NCBI GenBank assembly: GCA_938049325.1
Contig: CALICC010000312.1
Span: 1-12,746 of the forward strand
Reading direction: 5' to 3'
Origin: an uncultured Ilumatobacter sp.
Lineage (GTDB): Bacteria > Actinomycetota > Acidimicrobiia > Acidimicrobiales > Ilumatobacteraceae
Length of the DNA: 12,746 nt
Both the position numbers and the translations under genes were made by a program. This document shows, in pieces, positions 6,960 through 12,746 of this stretch (position 1 is the first letter of the stretch; each line of letters begins with the position of its first letter). The notes beneath the pieces were generated by a model, which was not told where the DNA came from, did not search any database, and was given only the letters and a program-made list of their open reading frames with translations.

Positions 6960-7805
6960 TCACGGTGCCAAGTCGGGGTGGTCCTCGTCTTGAAGAATTG
7001 GGATCGACTCCTCGATCATCCACGCCCGGGGCGACCCGCCGGCGAACTCGTTCCACTCACGGGTCATGTGCGCCTGGTCGGCGTACCCGCACATCGCTGC
7101 CACGGTTGCCAGCGGAGGCCGATCCGACGCGCGCAGTAGACGTTGCGCTCGTTCGAAACGCATCACCCGGGCAATGACCTTCGGCGACATGCCGAAGGTG
7201 GTCTTGAATCGGGCCGCGAGGTTGCGGCGACTCCACCCGACCGACGTGGCGAGCTGGTCGATCCCGATCGTGCCGTGCGACGACGTGAGCAAACTCCACG
7301 CATGCTCGACTTGATGGGGAAACTCCGCGTCGTCGCTGACGATGCGGAGAAAGATGTCGTCGAGCACTGCCCATCGCTCAGTCCACGTCGGTGCGTCGGA
7401 CAAGCGGTCGACGAGCTCGCGTGCGACGGCGGGCGCCATCGCATCGAGGTGGACCACATCGTTGGCGAGGTCCGATGCTGGAGTGGCGAAGAGCGCCCGA
7501 GCGCCGCGCGGCGTGAGTCGCAGTTGCACGCCGTGCTGTCGACCGGGGTGGCGGATGACCGCGGGCGAGGAGTGCAACCCGCCGAGCATCGCCCAGTACG
7601 CGTCTCGCTCCACACCGCTCGGACGCGACGACTCGACATCGAGACGATCATCGAACGCCACGATCAACGTCAATGAACGCGACGGGAGGCCCGCGTGCAC
7701 TCCGGGCTCGAATCCCGCCGCGCGGTAGCCCGTGTATTCCTCCACGTAGGGCGCAAGGCGCGGGTGAGGCGCTCGGGTCACGTACTCGTTGACCGGATCC
7801 TCCAC
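6960..7805 (-). CDS. AraC-family transcriptional regulator
   Basis: 281 residues if it starts at the GTG at 7805. The C-terminal third is a double helix-turn-helix of the AraC/XylS family. It includes I-D-Q-L-A-T-S-V-G-W-S-R-R-N-L-A-A-R-F for the first HTH and V-A-A-M-C-G-Y-A-D-Q-A-H-M-T-R-E for the second, then the F-A-G-G-S-P signature. The N-terminal part (about 10-180) looks like the sensor of HTH_18-type regulators; its ligand is unknown. The frame is open to an ATG at 7955, but that adds 50 low-complexity residues overlapping the end of the hydroxylase gene. The GTG has TACGAT as a -10 element 7 nt upstream, which suggests a leaderless mRNA. It heads the VOC-amidohydrolase operon, so it most likely regulates that operon. 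AraC proteins usually activate. Confidence 0.88.
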   Translation of the reverse strand: MEDPVNEYVTRAPHPRLAPYVEEYTGYRAAGFEPGVHAGLPSRSLTLIVAFDDRLDVESSRPSGVERDAYWAMLGGLHSSPAVIRHPGRQHGVQLRLTPRGARALFATPASDLANDVVHLDAMAPAVARELVDRLSDAPTWTERWAVLDDIFLRIVSDDAEFPHQVEHAWSLLTSSHGTIGIDQLATSVGWSRRNLAARFKTTFGMSPKVIARVMRFERAQRLLRASDRPPLATVAAMCGYADQAHMTREWNEFAGGSPRAWMIEESIPILQDEDHPDLAP

Positions 7806-7812
7806 GACAGGG

Positions 7813-7818
7813 ATCGTA
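7813..7818 (-). promoter_or_regulatory. Candidate -10 element for leaderless AraC mRNA
   Basis: The minus strand reads TACGAT, a TANNNT match, followed by 7 nt and the GTG at 7805. That is the usual -10 to start distance in leaderless actinobacterial genes. No Shine-Dalgarno is present. The element lies in the 25-bp gap after the hydroxylase stop, so AraC would have its own promoter even though the genes are codirectional. I see no clear -35. Confidence 0.4.
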
Positions 7819-7830
7819 AGTCGAGTTGGG

Positions 7831-8736
7831 TCAGGCGGTGAGCACGGGAGTCGCCGGCGTCCATCCGGGCGGGCCGACGACGTAACCAACTCGGTCGCGC
7901 CAGGAGTCGGCGCCCGCCACGTCACGAGCCATCGCCGCCCACTCGTGCAACGCAACCTTGATCGGGTTGAACGTCGTCAGGTTCTTGGTGAGTCCGTAGT
8001 GCACGCGCTCGCCCTCCGGCTCGAACGACCCGAACATCCGATCCCAGAAGATGAAGATCCCTGCGTAGTTCCGATCGAGGTATTGGGCGTCGGATCCATG
8101 ATGGACTCGGTGATCGGAGGCGGAGTTGAAGATCTTCTCGAGGCCGAACGGCAGCCGGTTGATCGTTTCGGTGTGCACCCAGTACTGGTAGAGCAAGTTG
8201 AGCTGGCCGGCGCGGGCCACCACCGCCGGCGAGAACCCGAGCACGAGCATCGGCATGAACACCCAGTGCACCACCACACCGGTCCATGACTGGCGCAGTG
8301 CTGTCGACAGGTTGTAGCGCTCGCTCGAATGGTGGTTGACGTGCGACGCCCACAGCACCCGGTGCTCGTGGCTCAGCCGATGATCCCAGTAGTAGAGGAA
8401 GTCCCAGATGAGGATCGCCAACGCGAAGCCCGAGCGGCGGGCGCCGAGGTTGAGCACCCGTTTGGCGAAGAATCGGCGGTCGACGGGCGCGAGCAGTTTG
8501 TCGTAGCCAGCATTTGCGACGAGGCTGCCCACGCCCATGGCAAGGCTCGTCGCAGCGTCTTTCAGCTCATAGCCCACCGGAGCGTCGACGTTGGATTCGG
8601 TGGTCGGGTCACCGAGCTCGACGCGATTGCGATGCCGCCGAAGCGCGAGGATCTCGAGCACGATCGTGGCGAGAAAGATCGGGATCGCGGCGCGGGTGGC
8701 ATCGCCACCGATGATCTTTCGAAACGCTCGCCTCAT
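7831..8736 (-). CDS. Sterol desaturase/fatty acid hydroxylase-family membrane di-iron protein
   Basis: 301 residues from the ATG at 8736. The family uses a membrane-bound non-heme di-iron centre and O2 to hydroxylate or desaturate lipids, sterols or carotenoids. The histidine clusters are present: H119-x3-H123 (H-R-L-S-H), H132-x2-H135-H136 (H-V-N-H-H) and H209-x2-H212-H213 (H-R-V-H-H). H188 lies in the W-V-H-T-E segment between them. Hydrophobic segments occur at about 17-33, 62-80, 103-117 and 153-176. Residues 220-236 (D-R-N-Y-A-G-I-F-I-F-W-D-R-M-F-G) match the family's conserved end of the domain. An upstream ATG at 8925 would add 63 Ser/Arg-rich residues overlapping the nucleoside hydrolase, so I rejected it. 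It lies 82 nt downstream of the nucleoside hydrolase on the same strand. The lipid substrate is unknown. Confidence 0.9.
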   Translation of the reverse strand: MRRAFRKIIGGDATRAAIPIFLATIVLEILALRRHRNRVELGDPTTESNVDAPVGYELKDAATSLAMGVGSLVANAGYDKLLAPVDRRFFAKRVLNLGARRSGFALAILIWDFLYYWDHRLSHEHRVLWASHVNHHSSERYNLSTALRQSWTGVVVHWVFMPMLVLGFSPAVVARAGQLNLLYQYWVHTETINRLPFGLEKIFNSASDHRVHHGSDAQYLDRNYAGIFIFWDRMFGSFEPEGERVHYGLTKNLTTFNPIKVALHEWAAMARDVAGADSWRDRVGYVVGPPGWTPATPVLTA

Positions 8737-8818
8737 GCAGTGAGTCTGCCGCAAACGGCCGGAGCAGCCACAGGAATTCCGGGCACGTCCCATTCGCCAC
8801 AACCGAGACGACACCGGC

Positions 8819-9763
8819 TCATGGTGACAGCGCGTCGCGGACGAGTTGCTCGATCGCGAGGTTGTCGGCCCACTCGATGACGTTGGCGTTGGCCGGCGCC
8901 GGGTTGCGTGACGGCCGCTGATCAACCAACGTCATCCCGCGTGCCGCGCTCTTCGCGAGGATCACCTCGACGGGTCGGGCGATCCCGGCGAGCACCTGTG
9001 GGTGCGTCACGTACAACACGGCAAGGACGTCGTGGACCGCGGCACCCGACGCTCGACTGATCGTGCGTTGGCGCGCTTCGTAGTAGTCCAACATGTCGGC
9101 GAACACCTCCATGGCGGTGCCCCCGATCTCGGCTCTGAGCTGGTCGATCCAGGCGCGGTCGAGGCGCACGGTCTGGGTGATGTTCAGCCCGACCATCGTG
9201 AGGTGTTCGAACCCGGCGCGGAACACGATGTCGGCTGCCTCGGGGTCGACCCAGCAATTGAATTCGGCAGCTGCTGTGGTGTTGCCGACGGTGCTGCTTC
9301 CACCCATCCAGCTGACGCCTGCGACTCGACCGACGATGTCAGGCGCTGTCTGAATCGCATGGGCCACGTTCGTGAGCGGTCCCGTCGCCACGAGCCACAA
9401 CCCCTCCTCGGCGCGGACAGTGTCGATGATCCAGCTCACCGCGTCGTTCGAGGTCGCCGAACGAGCGGACGGCTCCAGCGCGACCGAGCCGGTACCGCCG
9501 GGCCCGTGAAACTCCTGCGCTCGATGCTCGAGGGAACCGCTCATCGGCAGGTCGTGGCCTGCGTGGACCGGCAGATCACCCGCACCCAAGATGTCGCAGA
9601 GTGCGAGCGCATTGGCGGTGGTGCGATCGAGCGCCACATTGCCGCCGACGGTCGAGACGCCGACCACGTCTGCATAACGCAGCGCACAGGCGATCGCGAC
9701 GGCATCGTCGAGACCGGGATCGCAGTCGAGCAACATCCGAGGGCGAGCAGGCGAGATCACCAT
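8819..9763 (-). CDS. Nucleoside hydrolase (inosine/uridine-preferring type)
   Basis: 314 residues, the normal length for the family. These calcium enzymes cleave the N-glycosidic bond of ribonucleosides to ribose and free base. The calcium-binding signature D-C-D-P-G-L-D-D is at 13-20 (D13, D15, D19, D20). Other family segments are A-T-G-P-L-T-N at 126-132, the M-G-G turn at 153-155, A-E-F-N-C-W-V-D-P-E-A-A at 166-177 that helps hold ribose, and V-H-D at 243-245 with H244 and D245. Base preference cannot be set. The annotated ATG is at 9763. An AGGAG exists 15 nt upstream, rather far. TACGAT lies only 3 nt before the ATG but 6 nt before the next codon, a GTG, so a leaderless start at 9760 is an alternative. 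It is divergent from the disulfide oxidoreductase and followed by the hydroxylase. Confidence 0.92.
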   Translation of the reverse strand: MVISPARPRMLLDCDPGLDDAVAIACALRYADVVGVSTVGGNVALDRTTANALALCDILGAGDLPVHAGHDLPMSGSLEHRAQEFHGPGGTGSVALEPSARSATSNDAVSWIIDTVRAEEGLWLVATGPLTNVAHAIQTAPDIVGRVAGVSWMGGSSTVGNTTAAAEFNCWVDPEAADIVFRAGFEHLTMVGLNITQTVRLDRAWIDQLRAEIGGTAMEVFADMLDYYEARQRTISRASGAAVHDVLAVLYVTHPQVLAGIARPVEVILAKSAARGMTLVDQRPSRNPAPANANVIEWADNLAIEQLVRDALSP

Positions 9764-9940
9764 CGGATCGTAACGATTCTCCTACCGGCAGGACTCAGGC
9801 GCTCGACGCAAGGGCCATCGAGCCAACCGGCACGCTCTCGAGATCTGGCCAATTCGTGAACACGGTGAGAACGGGAATCTCTCGGACCGACGTCGGTTTC
9901 AGACGTCTACACCAATCGCATTCACATCAGGAGCAACGCC
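9764..9940. promoter_or_regulatory. Divergent promoter region with two tandem GACGTC palindromes
   Basis: This 177-bp gap must hold the promoters of the nucleoside hydrolase (minus) and the disulfide oxidoreductase (plus). On the minus strand TACGAT lies at 9772-9767. In front of the plus gene are CCGACGTCGG (9887-9896) and AGACGTCT (9901-9908), both perfect palindromes with centres 13 bp apart. GAGA/TCTC (9867-9870 and 9878-9881) form a weak inverted repeat. AGGAG at 9929-9933 with a 7-nt spacer is a good ribosome site for the ATG at 9941. I see no clear -10/-35 pair for the plus gene. Confidence 0.45.
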
Positions 9941-11308
9941 ATGAGTCAGCACAACGAACACAGCGACGTGATCGTCATCGGAATGGGCCCGGCAGGCGAG
10001 CACGTCGCCGGAACACTCGCGGAGCGCGGTCTCGATGTCATCGGCATCGAGGCCGAGCTCGTCGGCGGAGAGTGCCCGTACTGGGGATGCATCCCATCGA
10101 AGATGATGATTCGGGCGGCCAATCTGCTGCAAGAAGCGCGACGCATTCCGGGATACGCAGGTAACGCCACCGTCGAGCCCGACTGGGCACCGGTCGCTGA
10201 ACGAATTCGCGACTCGGCAACCGATGATTGGAATGACCAGGTCGCCGTTGACCGTTTCGTCGGCAAAGGCGGACGATTCGTCCGCGGACGGGGCACGATC
10301 GTCGGACCCAAGACGGTCACTGTCGGCAACACCACCTACACCGCATCCAAGGGCATCGTGGTCGCGACCGGTACGTCACCGGCAGTGCCGCCGATCCCCG
10401 GGTTGGACACCGTCGACTACTGGACCAACCGAGATGCCGTCTCGGCAAAGGAACTCCCAGCGAGCCTGATCGTGCTCGGGGCCGGAGCAATCGGCGCGGA
10501 GATCGGCCAAGTGGCCAGCCGGTTCGGCACGAAGGTCACGGTCGTCGAAGCCCTTGATCACGTGTTGCCGCACGAAGAACCAGAGGCTGCTGCAGTCGTC
10601 GCCGAAGCGTGGGCCGCTGAAGGCATCGACGTGTACACCGGCGTGCTGGCTACCGAGGTTCGCCGCGACGGTGACCACACCACGGTTCTGCTGGCCGACG
10701 GCACCGAACTGCGCGCCGAACGTCTCTTGGTAGCAACCGGACGCAGCGTCAACGTCGCCGGTCTCGGGCTCGACACCCTTGGGTTTGCCAACGACATCCG
10801 ACACGTCGAAGTCGACGAGTACCTGAGCGCCGGAGAGGGACTGTGGGCGGTCGGCGACGTCACGGCGTCGGGCATGTTCACCCATGTCGGCATGTATCAG
10901 GCAAACATTCTCATCGCCTCGATCCTCGGCGACGAAACCAAACCTGCCGACTACTCAGCACTCCCCCGAGCGACGTTCACCGACCCCGAGGTCGGTTCGG
11001 TCGGCTTGACCGAAGCGCAAGCGCGGGCCGCCGGGATCTCGGTCCAGGTCGCCGTCCAGAACGTGGCCCACACAGCACGCGGTTGGTTGCACGGCCCGGG
11101 CAACGAAGGTGTCATCAAGCTGGTCGTCGACACCGATCGCAACGTCCTGGTCGGCGCAACGACGGCCGGGCCTCACGGCGGCGAGATGATTGCCATGCTC
11201 ACACTGGCGGTCCACACTCAGACACCGATCGACGACCTGCGCTCGATGATCTATGCGTACCCGACGTTCTGGCGCGGCATCGAAGACGCTCTGAACCAGC
11301 TGTCGTGA
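9941..11308 (+). CDS. FAD/NAD(P)-dependent disulfide oxidoreductase, dihydrolipoamide-dehydrogenase-like
   Basis: 455 residues of the class I pyridine nucleotide-disulfide oxidoreductase family. Order of parts: FAD-binding G-M-G-P-A-G-E at 14-20, and redox disulfide G-E-C45-P-Y-W-G-C50-I-P-S-K. These are followed by the A-T-G-T-S-P FAD turn, a second nucleotide-binding G-A-G-A-I-G-A-E, and A-V-G-D-V before the dimerisation domain with T-D-P-E-V-G-S-V-G-L. The strand ending in V-V-E-A after the second Rossmann motif suggests NADH rather than NADPH, but weakly. Unusually, the C-terminal H-P-T-x-x-E catalytic dyad of lipoamide dehydrogenase and glutathione reductase reads Y440-P-T-F-W-R445. It is therefore unlikely to be a normal E3 subunit, and no 2-oxoacid dehydrogenase genes are nearby. 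It has a good ribosome site (AGGAG, 7-nt spacer). The natural electron acceptor is unknown. Confidence 0.88.
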   Translation: MSQHNEHSDVIVIGMGPAGEHVAGTLAERGLDVIGIEAELVGGECPYWGCIPSKMMIRAANLLQEARRIPGYAGNATVEPDWAPVAERIRDSATDDWNDQVAVDRFVGKGGRFVRGRGTIVGPKTVTVGNTTYTASKGIVVATGTSPAVPPIPGLDTVDYWTNRDAVSAKELPASLIVLGAGAIGAEIGQVASRFGTKVTVVEALDHVLPHEEPEAAAVVAEAWAAEGIDVYTGVLATEVRRDGDHTTVLLADGTELRAERLLVATGRSVNVAGLGLDTLGFANDIRHVEVDEYLSAGEGLWAVGDVTASGMFTHVGMYQANILIASILGDETKPADYSALPRATFTDPEVGSVGLTEAQARAAGISVQVAVQNVAHTARGWLHGPGNEGVIKLVVDTDRNVLVGATTAGPHGGEMIAMLTLAVHTQTPIDDLRSMIYAYPTFWRGIEDALNQLS

Positions 11309-11315
11309 CCAGCGT

Positions 11316-11341
11316 GACCTCGGCCGGACGCGGCCGAGGTC
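11316..11341 (+). terminator. GC-rich 10-bp hairpin after the oxidoreductase gene
   Basis: GACCTCGGCC (11316-11325) pairs perfectly with GGCCGAGGTC (11332-11341) around a 6-nt loop, 7 nt after the stop codon. The stem is very stable, but no T-tract follows, as is usual for high-GC actinobacterial hairpin terminators. It could also stabilise the 3' end or attenuate read-through into the MBL gene. A competing partner for its left arm lies at 11347-11354. Confidence 0.6.
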
Positions 11342-11447
11342 GGGCTGAGGTCACATCCGCCGACTTCGGATCTTCGAGCCGTCATGCGCCACGATGGGGG
11401 CAACGCCTCGGACGGGGCACGAGCACGCTCTGGAGAACACGCCCTTC

Positions 11448-12584
11448 ATGCCACACGATCACCACCATCATCACCACGAGCATGACGCAGACGCTGCCCA
11501 GGAGGACCCTGCGCCCGAGCGAACACCCAAGCAAGAACAAGAAGACGCAACCACCGATATCACCGAGGTGGCACCAGGCGTCCTTCGATCACAACTGCCG
11601 ATCAGCATGCCCGGCCTCGGCCACGTCAACTGCTACATGCTCGAAGACGAGCGCGGGGTTGCGATCGTCGATCCGGGGTTGCCGGGCGAAGACTCGTGGA
11701 ACCACCTCGTCGATCGCCTCGGCCGGGCTGGCTTCACGGTCGACAACGTGCACACAGTGGTCGTTACTCACTCCCACCCCGATCACTTCGGCGGCGCCAT
11801 CCGCATGCATGCCGAAACCGGCGCCGACATCATTGCGCACGAGACGTTCAGCACCATCTTCGATCCGGCCGAGTCCGGCGACGACGAAGACTCGGGCAAC
11901 CTCGACGTGAACTCAGCCGACGGTCGGGCTGCGGCGATGGAGCGCTACTTTGCCGCGCCAACCCCGTGGGGCGGCAAGCGGCCTCGCCCGTCACCCGAGT
12001 TCATGGAGCGCATGCGCCGATCGGGAGGCACCTCGGGGTCGATGTTCGGCATTCCCGCGCCGACACAACCAATGATCGACGGCCAGACGGTCAAGCTCGC
12101 ACGACGGGAGTGGGTGGCGATGCATACGCCGGGCCACACCTATGACCATCTGTGTCTCTTCGATCCCGAGCACGGCGCCGTGCTCACCGGCGACCACGTG
12201 TTGCCGTCGATCACCCCGCACATCAGCGGGCTCACGCCCGACAGTGACCCCCTCGCCTTGTTCTTCGACTCACTGCGACGGATGGCCGATATGACCGACG
12301 TGTCGATTGCACTCCCGGCGCACGGTCACCCGTTCACCGACCTCGGCGGACGCGCCGAACACATCATCGATCATCATCAAGAACGTCTCGACATCATCCG
12401 CAATGCGCACCACGAGCTGCCCAACGGCACCGTCATGGACTTCATGCGCGTGCTGTTCCGCGAGCGCTCATGGGGTGAGATGGCCGAGAGCGAGACGTAC
12501 GCCCACCTCGAGCACTTACGAGAACTCGGCGAAATCAATTGTCACTTCGACGACAGTCTGGCGCGATACACCCCGACCAGTTGA
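11448..12584 (+). CDS. MBL-fold metallo-hydrolase with His-rich N-terminal tail
   Basis: 378 residues from the ATG at 11448. A complete metallo-beta-lactamase site is present: H108-S-H110-P-D112-H113, H230 (H-T-P-G-H-T), D249 (T-G-D-H) and H292 (P-A-H-G-H-P), so two metals should bind. Residues about 300-378 form a helical C-terminal domain, with W-G-E-M and a winged-helix-like tail, as in LACTB2-type and related MBL hydrolases. Between about 138 and 198 is an acidic, Pro-rich insertion. The N-terminus M-P-H-D-H6-E-H holds eight histidines in 12 residues, then an Asp/Glu/Gln-rich linker to about 38. GGAG lies 12 nt before this ATG. The in-frame ATG at 11394 lacks a ribosome site and adds 18 residues, but cannot be excluded. 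Thioester, glyoxalase-II-like or phosphodiester substrates are all possible. It follows the oxidoreductase after a hairpin. Confidence 0.87.
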   Translation: MPHDHHHHHHEHDADAAQEDPAPERTPKQEQEDATTDITEVAPGVLRSQLPISMPGLGHVNCYMLEDERGVAIVDPGLPGEDSWNHLVDRLGRAGFTVDNVHTVVVTHSHPDHFGGAIRMHAETGADIIAHETFSTIFDPAESGDDEDSGNLDVNSADGRAAAMERYFAAPTPWGGKRPRPSPEFMERMRRSGGTSGSMFGIPAPTQPMIDGQTVKLARREWVAMHTPGHTYDHLCLFDPEHGAVLTGDHVLPSITPHISGLTPDSDPLALFFDSLRRMADMTDVSIALPAHGHPFTDLGGRAEHIIDHHQERLDIIRNAHHELPNGTVMDFMRVLFRERSWGEMAESETYAHLEHLRELGEINCHFDDSLARYTPTS

Positions 12585-12600
12585 TCCTTCGAGCGGGATC
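12583..12600 (+). repeat. Small inverted repeat at the end of the MBL gene
   Basis: GATCC (12583-12587) and GGATC (12596-12600) are perfect inverted repeats around 8 nt, starting within the stop codon. On its own it is weak. Together with the next hairpin it may form a tandem 3' end structure. Confidence 0.3.
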
Positions 12601-12603
12601 ATC

Positions 12604-12621
12604 GCGGCCTCTTCCGGCCGC
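12604..12621 (+). terminator. Hairpin after the His-rich MBL gene
   Basis: GCGGCC (12604-12609) pairs with GGCCGC (12616-12621) around a 6-nt loop, about 20 nt after the stop. There is no T-run. It is plausible as a GC-type terminator separating this gene from the exported protein that starts 17 nt later. Confidence 0.4.
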
Positions 12622-12638
12622 TGTGCCAATCTTCTCGA

Positions 12639-12746
12639 ATGAAGCGATCAAAGCTCACCGTGCTCACTGCCGTGGCACTCGCCGTCACCGCGACCGCAAC
12701 CGGCGCACAATTGGTTTCGGGCGCACAGACCTCGACCGAGACCGCA
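12639..12746 (+). CDS. Exported protein of unknown function, N-terminus only
   Basis: 36 codons from the ATG at 12639 to the window edge, no stop. The product begins M-K-R-S-K-L, then a hydrophobic Ala/Val/Leu/Thr-rich core (about 7-23), and an A-x-A-like cleavage region around residues 20-30. This is a classic Sec signal peptide, followed by a Thr/Ser-rich start of the mature chain. Nothing of the mature domain is inside the window, so no function can be given. No Shine-Dalgarno is visible. CAATCT 6 nt before the ATG is a weak -10-like match, so a leaderless mRNA is possible. Confidence 0.65.
   Translation, partial: MKRSKLTVLTAVALAVTATATGAQLVSGAQTSTETA

Noticed and set aside
7806..7955. AraC start at ATG 7955
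   Set aside because: The extra 50 residues overlap the 3' end of the hydroxylase gene and look like a shadow frame. The GTG at 7805 has a well-spaced -10 element.
8737..8925. Hydroxylase start at ATG 8925
   Set aside because: The added 63 residues are Ser/Arg-rich and overlap the nucleoside hydrolase gene. The conserved-looking protein begins at 8736.
8819..9763. Nucleoside hydrolase plus amidohydrolase as a purine salvage cluster
   Set aside because: They lie on the same strand but are separated by the hydroxylase, AraC and VOC genes, and the amidohydrolase substrate is unknown. There is not enough to claim a pathway.
1..12746. Defence system, prophage, mobile element or CRISPR
   Set aside because: No transposase, integrase, nuclease or toxin-antitoxin pair, and no regularly spaced repeats, on either strand. 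Gene style is uniform throughout.

Overview
The window is about 12.7 kb of high-GC DNA that is almost fully coding. It looks like a chromosome of a free-living actinobacterium. The long-N-terminus Baeyer-Villiger monooxygenase, the actinobacterial disulfide oxidoreductase subfamily, the GTG starts and the likely leaderless starts fit Actinomycetota, and an Ilumatobacter-like member of Acidimicrobiia is my best guess. That placement is inference from gene style, not from a marker gene. I see no rRNA, tRNA, transposase, phage gene, integrase, CRISPR array or origin.

Left part (1-3309). A 3'-truncated alkyl-sulfatase-like metallo-beta-lactamase-fold protein (minus) is divergent from a DsbB-type membrane thiol oxidase (plus). 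DsbB converges on a SAM-dependent methyltransferase (minus), which is in turn divergent from a TetR regulator (plus). A 24-bp palindrome lies in the methyltransferase/TetR promoter region and abuts the TetR start codon.

Middle part (3306-9763). The TetR gene overlaps the next gene, a 606-residue Baeyer-Villiger/flavin monooxygenase, by ATGA. The palindrome probably lets TetR control itself, the monooxygenase and the methyltransferase. Converging on the monooxygenase is a minus-strand run. In transcription order it is nucleoside hydrolase (9763-8819), fatty acid hydroxylase/sterol desaturase-like membrane di-iron enzyme (8736-7831), AraC regulator (7805-6960), VOC-fold protein (6955-6521) and ATZ/TRZ-type amidohydrolase (6524-5151). 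The last three are packed with a 4-nt gap and an ATGA overlap, so they look like one operon.

Right part (9941-12746). A dihydrolipoamide-dehydrogenase-like FAD disulfide oxidoreductase (plus) is divergent from the nucleoside hydrolase. It is followed by a strong GC hairpin, then an MBL-fold hydrolase with a natural run of six histidines at its N-terminus, another hairpin, and the signal-peptide start of a cut-off exported protein.

The genes read as ordinary accessory metabolism: oxygenation, hydrolysis, redox chemistry and local regulators. I do not see a defence system or another clear multi-gene novelty. The points most worth a second look are the eroded metal site of the first MBL protein, the missing His/Glu dyad in the disulfide oxidoreductase, His-rich tails on two unrelated enzymes, the palindrome overlapping a likely leaderless TetR start, and two mutually exclusive hairpins at 11314-11354.
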